Shown here piece by piece: positions 19,449 to 27,204 of a DNA stretch of 64,000 bases. The notes beneath the pieces are model-generated. The model was not told the origin of the DNA and did not search any database. It saw nothing but the letters and a program-made list of their open reading frames with translations. Position 1 is the stretch's first letter. Every line of letters begins with the position of its first letter. The translations under genes were made by a program, and so were the position numbers. Source of the DNA: an uncultured Flavobacteriaceae bacterium (lineage in GTDB: Bacteria > Bacteroidota > Bacteroidia > Flavobacteriales > Flavobacteriaceae); NCBI GenBank assembly GCA_938092005.1, contig CALKOU010000001.1:205736-269735 (forward strand). Direction: 5' to 3'.

Positions 19449-20771
19449 CTAAATAGCATTAGCATTCTTTTTTTGAAGACGAATAAGCAACAACATTCCT
19501 ATTAGAAAGAATGCAATAAAAAATAAAATAGCACTTCGCATACTCCCTGTTATTTGATCTATTGTAGCATACATAAGCATTCCAATGACAATACCAACCT
19601 TTTCAGCAACATCATAAAAACTAAAATAAGATGTTGTATCTATTGTCTCAGGTATGAGTTGTGAATATGTTGACCGCGCAACAGACTGGATTCCACCCAT
19701 GCATAACCCAACAAAACCAGCAACGATATAAAACTCAATTGGTTCGTAAATAAAATAGGCTATTACACACAATATTACCCATATGCCATTGAGTAAAATA
19801 AGCGTTTTGATGTTCCCCCATTTGTTAGCCAATCGAGATGACAATAGTGCGCCAAAAATAGCAATGATTTGAATAAGTAAAATACTGATAATGAGCCCCA
19901 TCGTTTTTTCCTCACCAGACCAAGAAATTTCTTGTTCACCAAAATAAGCCGCAACCAACATAACCGTTTGCAAGGCCATGCTAAAAACAAAAAACGCGCC
20001 TAAATATCGTTTTAAAAAGCTTAGGTTTTTAAGACTTCTCCAAACGGAACGCAGTTCACGATAGCCGTTAAAGAAAATATCTTTGGTGTATACCTTGTCT
20101 TTATTTCCTCTTGGCAAATGATAAAAAGCAATATGACTAAAGCCAAACCACCAAAGTCCTACTGTGATAAAAGCATAGCGCATGGCTTTCAGCGAAGCCG
20201 CTCCACCTTCACCACTAATGCCAAACCATTGAGGTTGCATTACCATTAGTAAGTTGACAATCAATAACAATACGCTACCCACATAACCCAAGGCAAAACC
20301 TTTGGCACTAATGCGGTTTTGTTGTTCTGGGTAAGCAATATCAGGAAGGTACGAATTGTAAAATACCAAACTAGACCAAGCGCCTACTAGGGCTAAAAAA
20401 TAAAATAATAACCCCCAATAAATATTTTGAATATCAAACCAATAAAGACCAACACATGCCGAAGCACCCAAATAACAATAAAACTGCATAAAGCGTTTTT
20501 TGTTCCCCATATAATCTGCTATACCCGAGAGGATGGGAGACCAAAGTGCTATAACCACAAATGCCATGGCGGTAACATAACTTATTAATGCTGTGTTTTT
20601 AAAAGACATTCCAAAGACTTCCAAGTGCGATTGTCCATCACATATATAACCGTAGTAAAGCGGAAAAATGGTTGATATGACAACTAAGAAATAAACAGAG
20701 TTAGCCCAATCATATGAAGCCCACGCTTGAAGTAACTTTTTATCTCCCTTTTTGTATTGTGGCATTTTCAT
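19449..20771 (-). CDS. MFS transporter, UMF1/Atg22-like
   Basis: About 440 residues with twelve hydrophobic segments. The N-terminal 'LLQAWASYDWANSVYFLVVISTIFPLYY' is typical of the UMF1 family of major facilitator transporters, as are 'WSPILSGIADYMGNKKRFM' and 'GGIQSVARSTYSQLIP'. An inner-membrane permease; the substrate is unknown. Start candidates are ATGs at 20771, 20765 or 20801; I chose 20771 because the family consensus begins only just upstream of KKLLQAWASYDWAN. Confidence 0.85.
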   Translation of the reverse strand: MKMPQYKKGDKKLLQAWASYDWANSVYFLVVISTIFPLYYGYICDGQSHLEVFGMSFKNTALISYVTAMAFVVIALWSPILSGIADYMGNKKRFMQFYCYLGASACVGLYWFDIQNIYWGLLFYFLALVGAWSSLVFYNSYLPDIAYPEQQNRISAKGFALGYVGSVLLLIVNLLMVMQPQWFGISGEGGAASLKAMRYAFITVGLWWFGFSHIAFYHLPRGNKDKVYTKDIFFNGYRELRSVWRSLKNLSFLKRYLGAFFVFSMALQTVMLVAAYFGEQEISWSGEEKTMGLIISILLIQIIAIFGALLSSRLANKWGNIKTLILLNGIWVILCVIAYFIYEPIEFYIVAGFVGLCMGGIQSVARSTYSQLIPETIDTTSYFSFYDVAEKVGIVIGMLMYATIDQITGSMRSAILFFIAFFLIGMLLLIRLQKKNANAI

Positions 20772-20821
20772 TGTTTCCTCAAATAAACAAAAATGTTTCA
20801 AGACATAAAAAAGCAGAACGT

Positions 20822-20829
20822 TAACTTTG
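20822..20829 (+). promoter_or_regulatory. Bacteroidota -7 element abutting the hydrolase start codon
   Basis: TAACTTTG fits TAnnTTTG and ends only 4 nt before the ATG at 20834, which implies a very short or absent 5' leader. Confidence 0.4.
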
Positions 20830-20833
20830 TTTC

Positions 20834-21697
20834 ATGAAAAAGAAAAAAAAACATCAGCAAGGTATCGCTGTTCCGGGTTGGTTGAAAATGACGCTTAAGA
20901 ATATTGAACGTATTTCTCCACATACAGCCATGCGTATTGCAGCTTATATTTTTTCAAAACCACTCAAGTTCAAATTACCAGAAAAAGAGCAAGAAACGCT
21001 TTCCCGTTGCAACAAAAAACTTATTCGTGTTCCAGCCATTAATGAAAATATCATGATGTACGAATGGCAAAATAATGGTGCAAAAGTGTTATTGGCACAT
21101 GGATGGAGTGGAAGGGGAACCCAACTCTATGCCATTGCCGAAAGCTTACACAAGATAGGCTATCATGTTGTTTCATTCGATGCCCCAGCGCACGGAAAAT
21201 CAACAGGAAACTTGACTAACATGCTGCAATGGGTGGCATCTATTGAATCCTTAAACAAGCGTTTTGATGGATTTGATGTGCTTATCGGGCATTCACTTGG
21301 AAGCATGGCCATTCTTAAGTATTGTGAACAACCTTCAACTGTTAAAAAAATTGTAACGATAGGCTCCGGAGACTTAATGCGCACGATTTTTGATAACTTT
21401 ATTTTATCGGTAGGATTAAACCTAAAAACAGCGAAACGCATGACCGCCTATTTTGAACAAAAATACAACGTTAACATCAGGGAATATGACGCAAGTTATG
21501 TTGTGAGACAACAACAAACACCAACATTGATTGTTCATGATGAAGACGATTATGACATTGGGGTTACGTGTGCCGATAACATTCACAAACATCACCCCAA
21601 TGCTACATTAATAAAAACAAAGGGGCTTGGTCACCGGCGCATTCTTCGGGATGAAACGGTCATAAAACAAATAATATCATTTATTCATACATCATGA
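20834..21697 (+). CDS. Alpha/beta hydrolase
   Basis: 287 residues. Motifs: 'LLAHGWSGRGTQ' (oxyanion region), 'VVSFDAPAHGKSTG', nucleophile elbow IGHSLGSMA with catalytic Ser, 'IVHDEDDYDIG' (acid) and 'TKGLGHRRILRD' (His). No signal peptide; the N-terminus is very Lys-rich. Substrate unknown, probably an ester. It overlaps msrB by 4 nt (ATGA), so the two are coupled. Confidence 0.88.
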   Translation: MKKKKKHQQGIAVPGWLKMTLKNIERISPHTAMRIAAYIFSKPLKFKLPEKEQETLSRCNKKLIRVPAINENIMMYEWQNNGAKVLLAHGWSGRGTQLYAIAESLHKIGYHVVSFDAPAHGKSTGNLTNMLQWVASIESLNKRFDGFDVLIGHSLGSMAILKYCEQPSTVKKIVTIGSGDLMRTIFDNFILSVGLNLKTAKRMTAYFEQKYNVNIREYDASYVVRQQQTPTLIVHDEDDYDIGVTCADNIHKHHPNATLIKTKGLGHRRILRDETVIKQIISFIHTS

Positions 21698-22197
21698 AAA
21701 TTTCAGTATACCCTTTATTACTATGCCTCTTGTTAACCCTTCAAGCCTGTGGTCAACAATCTATAAAATCAACAAAGCAAGAATCAATAAAAGCAAAAGA
21801 CATGAAAAAAACAGACAGCTACTGGAAAGACAAGCTCAACTCTGAAGCCTTTAGAGTTTTACGCCAAAAAGGAACTGAATATCCTCATACAGGGGAATAC
21901 AACCTACACTTTAAAGAAGGCATATATAGTTGTTTTGCTTGTAAGGAACCTCTTTTTGAAAGCACCTCAAAATTTAGAAGTGATTGTGGGTGGCCTAGTT
22001 TTGATTCCGCTATTGAAGGAAAAATCCGATATGAAAAAGACACCTCGGTTGGAATGGTGCGAACTGAGATTATTTGCAACAATTGTGATGGACATCTTGG
22101 ACATGTTTTTAACGATGGTCCAACCAACACAGGACTTCGCTATTGTGTGAATTCTGTATCCCTCGATTTTAAATCTGAGGACAAAGGCGAAGAATAA
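21694..22197 (+). CDS. msrB: Peptide-methionine (R)-S-oxide reductase, lipoprotein form
   Basis: 167 residues. The N-terminus is a lipoprotein signal ending LTLQAC, so the enzyme is exported and membrane-anchored. The MsrB domain follows: 'YPHTGEYNLHF', zinc-binding CFAC and CNNC pairs, 'SDCGWPSFDSAI', 'GHVFNDGP' and the catalytic Cys in 'RYCVNSVSL'. It reduces methionine-R-sulfoxide in proteins. The location suggests repair of oxidised envelope proteins. Coupled to the upstream hydrolase gene. Confidence 0.93.
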   Translation: MKISVYPLLLCLLLTLQACGQQSIKSTKQESIKAKDMKKTDSYWKDKLNSEAFRVLRQKGTEYPHTGEYNLHFKEGIYSCFACKEPLFESTSKFRSDCGWPSFDSAIEGKIRYEKDTSVGMVRTEIICNNCDGHLGHVFNDGPTNTGLRYCVNSVSLDFKSEDKGEE

Positions 22198-22209
22198 AGG
22201 TCTGTTTCG

Positions 22210-22217
22210 TATTTTTG
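22210..22217 (+). promoter_or_regulatory. Bacteroidota -7 element upstream of lpd
   Basis: TATTTTTG fits TAnnTTTG, 15 nt before the chosen ATG. The -33 region is poor. Confidence 0.4.
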
Positions 22218-22232
22218 CAAAAACTTTACCAT

Positions 22233-23624
22233 ATGAGCCAATACGATATCATTGTTTTAGGAAGCGGCCCAGGAGGCTATGTAACAGCAATTCGCGCATC
22301 CCAGCTAGGGTTTAAAACGGCGGTTGTAGAAAAAGAAAGTCTTGGAGGCGTTTGTCTTAACTGGGGGTGTATTCCCACAAAAGCACTTATCAAATCAGCG
22401 CAAGTCTTTGAATATCTAAAACATGCCGAAGATTACGGACTAACCGTAAAAGAATTCGATAAAGATTTTGATGCTGTTGTTAACCGTAGCCGTAACGTTG
22501 CTGGAACAATGAGCAAAGGCGTTCAATTTTTAATGAAAAAAAATAAAATTGATGTCATCATGGGGTATGGTTCTCTACTGCCCGGAAAAAAAGTGCACGT
22601 AAAAGCTGAAGATGGCAGTGAACAAGAGTTGTCTGCACAGCATATTATTGTAGCTACTGGTGCACGTTCACGTGAACTCCCTAGCTTACCGCAAGATGGC
22701 GAAAAAGTAATTGGTTACCGTAAAGCCATGACGCTAGAAAAGCAACCTAAAAAACTTATTGTCGTTGGATCTGGTGCTATTGGCGTGGAGTTTGCGTATT
22801 TCTATAACGCTATGGGCACAGATGTCACCATCGTTGAATATCAGCCTAGAATTGTCCCTGTTGAAGATGAAGAAATTTCTAAGCAAATGGAACGCTCTTT
22901 CAAAAAGAGTGGTATCAAAATCATGACAAATGCAGAGGTAACGTCTGTTGATACTTCTGGAAAAGGTGTTAAAGCAACCGTTAAAACTAAAAAGGGAGAA
23001 GAAGTACTTGAGGCTGATGTGGTGCTTTCTGCGGTAGGTATTAAAACCAACCTCGAAAACATTGGTTTAGAAAAAGTAGGTATTGCCACGGATCGTGACA
23101 AAGTACTGGTAAATGATTTTTATCAAACGAACATTCCTGGATACTATGCCATTGGAGATATCACCGCTGGACAAGCATTGGCGCACGTTGCATCTGCAGA
23201 GGGAATCCTTTGTGTTGAAAAAATTGCCGGGCAACACGTTGAGCCATTAGATTATGGCAATATTCCTGGCTGTACATACAGCAGCCCTGAAATTGCATCA
23301 GTTGGGCTTACCGAAGCACAAGCTAAAGAGCAAGGTCTTGATATTAAAGTGGGGAAATTTCCATTTTCAGCATCTGGTAAAGCACAAGCTAGCGGAACAC
23401 CTGATGGTTTTATTAAAGTCATTTTTGATGCCAAATACGGAGAATGGCTAGGTTGTCATATGATTGGTGCTGGAGTAACCGATATGATCGCTGAGGCCGT
23501 TCTTGGAAGAAAACTAGAAACCACAGGCCATGAAGTACTCAAGGCAGTGCACCCACACCCCACCATGAGTGAGGCCATGATGGAAGCCGTTGCCGACGCC
23601 TATGACGAGGTAATACATATGTAA
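22233..23624 (+). CDS. lpd: Dihydrolipoyl dehydrogenase
   Basis: 463 residues from the ATG at 22233 (MSQYDIIVLGSGPGGY); an upstream in-frame start falls inside the promoter element. FAD-binding GSGPGG, the redox disulfide GGVCLNWGCIPTKAL, NAD-binding 'VVGSGAIGVEFAYFY', 'AIGDITAGQALAHVAS' and the C-terminal 'AVHPHPTMSEAMMEA' with the catalytic His are all present. It is the E3 component of 2-oxoacid dehydrogenase complexes and the glycine cleavage system. It stands alone here, with no E1/E2 genes adjacent, as expected for a shared E3. Confidence 0.96.
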   Translation: MSQYDIIVLGSGPGGYVTAIRASQLGFKTAVVEKESLGGVCLNWGCIPTKALIKSAQVFEYLKHAEDYGLTVKEFDKDFDAVVNRSRNVAGTMSKGVQFLMKKNKIDVIMGYGSLLPGKKVHVKAEDGSEQELSAQHIIVATGARSRELPSLPQDGEKVIGYRKAMTLEKQPKKLIVVGSGAIGVEFAYFYNAMGTDVTIVEYQPRIVPVEDEEISKQMERSFKKSGIKIMTNAEVTSVDTSGKGVKATVKTKKGEEVLEADVVLSAVGIKTNLENIGLEKVGIATDRDKVLVNDFYQTNIPGYYAIGDITAGQALAHVASAEGILCVEKIAGQHVEPLDYGNIPGCTYSSPEIASVGLTEAQAKEQGLDIKVGKFPFSASGKAQASGTPDGFIKVIFDAKYGEWLGCHMIGAGVTDMIAEAVLGRKLETTGHEVLKAVHPHPTMSEAMMEAVADAYDEVIHM

Positions 23625-23631
23625 CAAACGA

Positions 23632-23733
23632 CCTCAAAAAAGCTCGAGGCATAAAAAAGAAATGAGCTTAAAATTTCGAAGCAAGTTTCGGAATATTAAA
23701 TCTCGATCATCAAGCTCATACGTTAAGTGATTT
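23632..23733 (+). other. Structured intergenic segment after lpd, possible small RNA
   Basis: Contains an 8-bp perfect inverted repeat ATGAGCTT (23662-23669) / AAGCTCAT (23712-23719) that encloses smaller dyads (CGAA/TTCG), preceded by CCTC/GAGG. No open frame of note. It runs directly into the terminator at 23734. It may be the lpd 3' UTR or a small RNA; no Rfam family is recognised. Confidence 0.3.
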
Positions 23734-23761
23734 AAAAGCAGCCCATTGGCTGCTTTTTTTA
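23734..23761 (+). terminator. Rho-independent terminator after lpd
   Basis: A perfect 10-bp stem AAAAGCAGCC / GGCTGCTTTT with CATT loop and a following T run. Confidence 0.85.
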
Positions 23762-23789
23762 TACCTTTAGAGATCCAAATCTTTAAATT

Positions 23790-24236
23790 ATGAATTGTAG
23801 TATATCCCGATTCAATCAGTTGGTTGATGTAACAAAAACATACCTAGAAGGCGCAAAACCACAGCTACTTACAGCTAAACCATCGCCAAAAAAGTGGTCA
23901 AAAAAAGAGATTTTAGGTCATCTTATTGACTCAGCAATACATAACCTTAAACGATTTACCGAAATTCGTTTTAAGAAAAAACCCTATCAAATTATAGATT
24001 ATTATCAAGATGAATTGGTGCATTTCAACGACTATCAAGGAGCAGACATCAAAAATCTAATAGCACTTTGGGCTAGCTTAAACAGGCAAATTATTCATGT
24101 CATTGAACAGCTCGATGAAAAAACACTACAAGAACAAGCTAGGCTACCCAATCAAACAGCAACGAGCTTGCTTTTTTTAATCAATGACTACCTCGAGCAC
24201 TTAGAATATCACATAAGACAAATCATTGATAGTTAA
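23790..24236 (+). CDS. DinB-like protein (DUF1572/DfsB fold)
   Basis: 148 residues forming a predicted four-helix bundle. The metal-binding His positions of the DinB superfamily are visible: 'KKEILGHLIDSAIHNLKRF' and the C-terminal 'DYLEHLEYHIRQI'. Members are metal-dependent transferases or of unknown function; nothing links this one to a pathway. It follows the lpd terminator, so it has its own promoter or is cotranscribed with the SDR gene 35 nt downstream. Confidence 0.75.
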   Translation: MNCSISRFNQLVDVTKTYLEGAKPQLLTAKPSPKKWSKKEILGHLIDSAIHNLKRFTEIRFKKKPYQIIDYYQDELVHFNDYQGADIKNLIALWASLNRQIIHVIEQLDEKTLQEQARLPNQTATSLLFLINDYLEHLEYHIRQIIDS

Positions 24237-24271
24237 TCGTTATTTTGCACACCTAATCATAAAATCCAATC

Positions 24272-25129
24272 ATGACAAAGTGTGTGTTAATTACAGGTGT
24301 ATCATCAGGTATTGGTGGTGATGCATTAAGACTATTACATCAAAAAGGCTATCACATTTTTGGCAGCGTGCGAAAAGAAGCAGATGCACAACTCCTTACA
24401 TCAGCTTACTCCGAGCGCTTTACCCCTTTAGTTTTTGACGTGCAAGACCACGATGCGGTCATAAAAGCATCAAAGCTTGTATATGAGCAATGTGATCGTT
24501 TAGACGGCCTAATCAACAACGCAGGCGTTGCTGTTCCAGGTCCTTTGCAATTTATGTCAGAAGCAGATTTTGAACAACAGTTAGACATAAATCTAAAAGC
24601 AGTACGGCGCATTACCAATGTATTCTTACCCCTACTTGGTACGAAGCCTGATTTTAAAGGAAAGCCAGGCAGAATCATAAACATAAGCTCAATATCAGGG
24701 TTGTTTAACTCCCCGTTTAATGGTGCTTATTCCATTTCAAAACATGGATTAGAAAGCATGACAGACATCTACAGACGTGAGCTCCGACGCTATGGCATAA
24801 AAGTAATGGCTATTGAACCAGGTCCCATCAAAACAAAAATTTGGCAAAAGAATCTAAACAGCATGCGTCCATATGCCGAAACAGACTATTTTGATGTTTT
24901 GCAAAAAGCAGATGGTATGATTGAAAACATAGAAAAAAATGCATTACCCGTTGAAAACACCTCAAAAGTAATTCTAAAATGCTTGACGAAACAAAACCCT
25001 AAAACGCGGTATATCGTTCACAAAAACGTATTTGTATTTAAACTTTTGGCCTATTACTTACCAGACAAACTCGTGGATTGGTTTGTTGAAAAAACACTTA
25101 CAAAAGGAAATCGTCATCGGCCTGTGTAA
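24272..25129 (+). CDS. Short-chain dehydrogenase/reductase
   Basis: 285 residues, classical SDR fold: NAD(P)-binding TGVSSGIG (residues 8-15), 'LINNAGVAVPGP', 'INISSISG' and the catalytic YSISKHGLE (Tyr-x3-Lys). The C-terminal part 'YYLPDKLVDWFVEK' resembles retinol-dehydrogenase-like SDRs acting on lipids or steroids, but the substrate cannot be assigned. It converges on aroQ with 4 nt between the stops. Confidence 0.85.
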   Translation: MTKCVLITGVSSGIGGDALRLLHQKGYHIFGSVRKEADAQLLTSAYSERFTPLVFDVQDHDAVIKASKLVYEQCDRLDGLINNAGVAVPGPLQFMSEADFEQQLDINLKAVRRITNVFLPLLGTKPDFKGKPGRIINISSISGLFNSPFNGAYSISKHGLESMTDIYRRELRRYGIKVMAIEPGPIKTKIWQKNLNSMRPYAETDYFDVLQKADGMIENIEKNALPVENTSKVILKCLTKQNPKTRYIVHKNVFVFKLLAYYLPDKLVDWFVEKTLTKGNRHRPV

Positions 25130-25133
25130 GCCG

Positions 25134-25553
25134 TTACTTTGCCAAAAAGCTTTCAATAGCTAAACGGTATACATCTAAACCAAACCCTAAAATAAGCCCT
25201 TTAGCATTAGGGGTGATATATGAAGTGTGACGAAAATCTTCTCGTGAAAAGGTGTTTGAAATATGAACCTCCACTACAGCTGTTTCAATGGCTTTAATAG
25301 CATCGCCAATCCCAACAGAGGTGTGCGTATAAGCACCGGCATTTAACACAATTCCATCGGCAGAAAAACCATGCTCATGAAGTGCATCAATCAATTCCCC
25401 TTCAATGTTTGATTGAATATATTCAAAATCGACATTTGAAAAACGTGTTTTAAGTTCATCTAAATATCCTTCAAAACCTTGAGTACCGTAAATTTCAGGC
25501 TCACGTTTGCCGAGTAGATTCAGGTTTGGTCCGTTGATGATGGTAATCTTCAT
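25134..25553 (-). CDS. aroQ: 3-dehydroquinate dehydratase, type II
   Basis: 139 residues: 'IINGPNLNLLGKREPEIYG' with the catalytic Tyr, 'QSNIEGELIDALHE', 'LNAGAYTHTSVGIGDAI' and 'EVHISN'. The shikimate-pathway dodecameric type II enzyme. Read from a TAnnTTTG element in the short region shared with xerD. Confidence 0.96.
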   Translation of the reverse strand: MKITIINGPNLNLLGKREPEIYGTQGFEGYLDELKTRFSNVDFEYIQSNIEGELIDALHEHGFSADGIVLNAGAYTHTSVGIGDAIKAIETAVVEVHISNTFSREDFRHTSYITPNAKGLILGFGLDVYRLAIESFLAK

Positions 25554-25566
25554 GATATATTTTGTT

Positions 25567-25574
25567 CAAAACTA
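25567..25574 (-). promoter_or_regulatory. Bacteroidota -7 element of aroQ
   Basis: TAGTTTTG on the minus strand, 13 nt before the aroQ ATG. Confidence 0.45.
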
Positions 25575-25597
25575 AGAAACTCTTGTCAATCAATCCG

Positions 25598-25605
25598 TAT
25601 TTTTG
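25598..25605 (+). promoter_or_regulatory. Bacteroidota -7 element abutting the xerD start
   Basis: TATTTTTG ends 3 nt before the ATG at 25609. An in-frame TTG at 25603 overlaps the element, which argues for the ATG as the start and a nearly leaderless mRNA. Confidence 0.45.
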
Positions 25606-25608
25606 GGT

Positions 25609-26505
25609 ATGCAATGGGAAAAAGCATTAACGGCATATGGGTTTTACTTGCAATTAGAACTGGGGCTTTCTAAAAATACGATTGAAAGCTATCAGTTTGA
25701 TGTAAGGCGTTTGATGCGTTATTGCGAAACACTTGACACGAAAAACACTCCGTTAACCATTGATGATGAAACGCTAAAAGATTTTGTTTATCAGCTATCC
25801 AAAGAGGTGCAACCTCCTAGCCAGTCGCGGATATTATCTGGAATAAAAGGTTTTTTTGGATACATGAGCCTAGAAGGGTACCGAAAAGACAACCCAACTC
25901 TATTATTAGAAACACCCAAAACAAGGAAAACATTCCCTGACACACTAGCTCTTCAAGAAGTTGACGCCCTTATACAGTCCATTGACGAGAATTCAAAACA
26001 CGGAATTCGAAACCGATGCATGCTAGAATTACTTTACAGTTGTGGCCTTCGTGTTAGCGAGCTGACATCGCTCAAACATTCCGATTTATTTTTCGAAAAA
26101 GGGCTTATTCGCGTAAGAGGAAAAGGCGATAAGTTGCGGTGGGTACCTATTGCGGATAGCACTATCGATCAAGTTGATGCGTATCTAAAATTACAGTTTC
26201 ATAAAAAAATTGCACGTGGCTTTGAAGATGTTTTGTTTTTGAATAATCGAGGAAAATCCATGACGCGTGTTATGGTATTTACCATAGTAAAAAAAGCAGC
26301 TATCGATGCTAACATTCAGAAAAACATCAGCCCGCATACCCTTAGGCATTCGTTTGCCACGCACTTGGTAGAAAATGGTGCCGACATTCAATTGGTGCAA
26401 CACATGATGGGACATGCCAGTATTACGACTACAGAACGTTATATACATATGAGTCGGCGACACTTAAAAGACGTGATTTCAACATTCCACCCAAGATCAA
26501 GCTGA
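25609..26505 (+). CDS. xerD: Tyrosine recombinase XerD/XerC
   Basis: 298 residues. N-terminal SAM-like core-binding domain (about 1-90), then the catalytic domain with the RKHRH-Y set: Arg in 'YSCGLRVSELTSL', Lys in 'VRGKGDKLRWVPI', 'ISPHTLRHSFATHL', 'MGHASITTTERYIH' with the nucleophile Tyr. It resolves chromosome dimers at dif; the household location (beside aroQ, no mobile genes) fits the housekeeping recombinase rather than an integrase. The final 9 nt overlap the convergent response-regulator gene. Confidence 0.9.
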   Translation: MQWEKALTAYGFYLQLELGLSKNTIESYQFDVRRLMRYCETLDTKNTPLTIDDETLKDFVYQLSKEVQPPSQSRILSGIKGFFGYMSLEGYRKDNPTLLLETPKTRKTFPDTLALQEVDALIQSIDENSKHGIRNRCMLELLYSCGLRVSELTSLKHSDLFFEKGLIRVRGKGDKLRWVPIADSTIDQVDAYLKLQFHKKIARGFEDVLFLNNRGKSMTRVMVFTIVKKAAIDANIQKNISPHTLRHSFATHLVENGADIQLVQHMMGHASITTTERYIHMSRRHLKDVISTFHPRSS

Positions 26506-27204
26506 CACGGTCATACGGAATCCCTCACCGTGGATGTTTGTTATTTCAATACTTGGGTCTACTTTTAAATGTTTGCGAAGTTTAGCAATGTACACGTCCA
26601 TGGAACGAGAAGTGAAGTAGGTGTCATCTTTCCAAATCTTTTTCAGTGCTAGCTCACGCGGCATCAAATCGTTTTGATGCAAAGCTAGTAATTGCAATAG
26701 AGATCCTTCTTTAGGCGAAAGCTTTACAGGGAGATTCTCTTCAAAAGATAATTCTCTTAGTTTGGCATTAAATGAAAACTTACCAATGGTAAACAAATGT
26801 GTTGCTTTATCTAAATTTACAACATTTTGTTCCATACGCTGAAACATCGCTTTCATTTTGAGCAAGAGCACATCGGAGTCAAAAGGCTTCGTCAAATAAT
26901 CATCAGCACCAATGTTATACCCTTTTACGACGTCTTCTTTCATCGATTTTGCCGTTAAAAAAATAATAGGAACAGACATGTCTGATTTTCTTATTTCCTT
27001 GGCAAGCGTAAAGCCATCTTTGTAGGGCATCATCACATCTAATAAACAAATATCAAAGCTTCCTTTATTAAATTTTTCGCCACCTTCTACCCCATTGCGA
27101 GCCAATACTACGTCATAATCGTTTAGCTCCAAATAATCGCGTAATATGGCACCAAAATTTTGATCATCTTCTACCAATAAAACTTTTTTCTTTTCCGTAA
27201 TCAT
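26497..27204 (-). CDS. rprY: OmpR-family response regulator, RprY-like
   Basis: 235 residues. Receiver domain with the acidic pair in 'VLLVEDDQ', phospho-acceptor Asp in 'LLDVMMPYKDG', and Lys in 'YLTKPFDSD'. The C-terminal winged helix (about 140-233) includes 'SRSMDVYIAKLRKHL' and 'IHGEGFRM'. It overlaps the sensor kinase gene by 4 nt. The closest described system is Bacteroides RprXY; targets here are unknown. Confidence 0.88.
   Translation of the reverse strand: MITEKKKVLLVEDDQNFGAILRDYLELNDYDVVLARNGVEGGEKFNKGSFDICLLDVMMPYKDGFTLAKEIRKSDMSVPIIFLTAKSMKEDVVKGYNIGADDYLTKPFDSDVLLLKMKAMFQRMEQNVVNLDKATHLFTIGKFSFNAKLRELSFEENLPVKLSPKEGSLLQLLALHQNDLMPRELALKKIWKDDTYFTSRSMDVYIAKLRKHLKVDPSIEITNIHGEGFRMTVSA

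Noticed and set aside
23632..23733. tRNA or known riboswitch after lpd
   Set aside because: No cloverleaf with a TTCRA loop and CCA-proximal acceptor stem can be formed, and the segment follows rather than precedes a gene it could control.
25609..26505. Integrase of a mobile element
   Set aside because: The recombinase has the XerC/D length and domain layout and sits between aroQ and a two-component system without att-like repeats or cargo.
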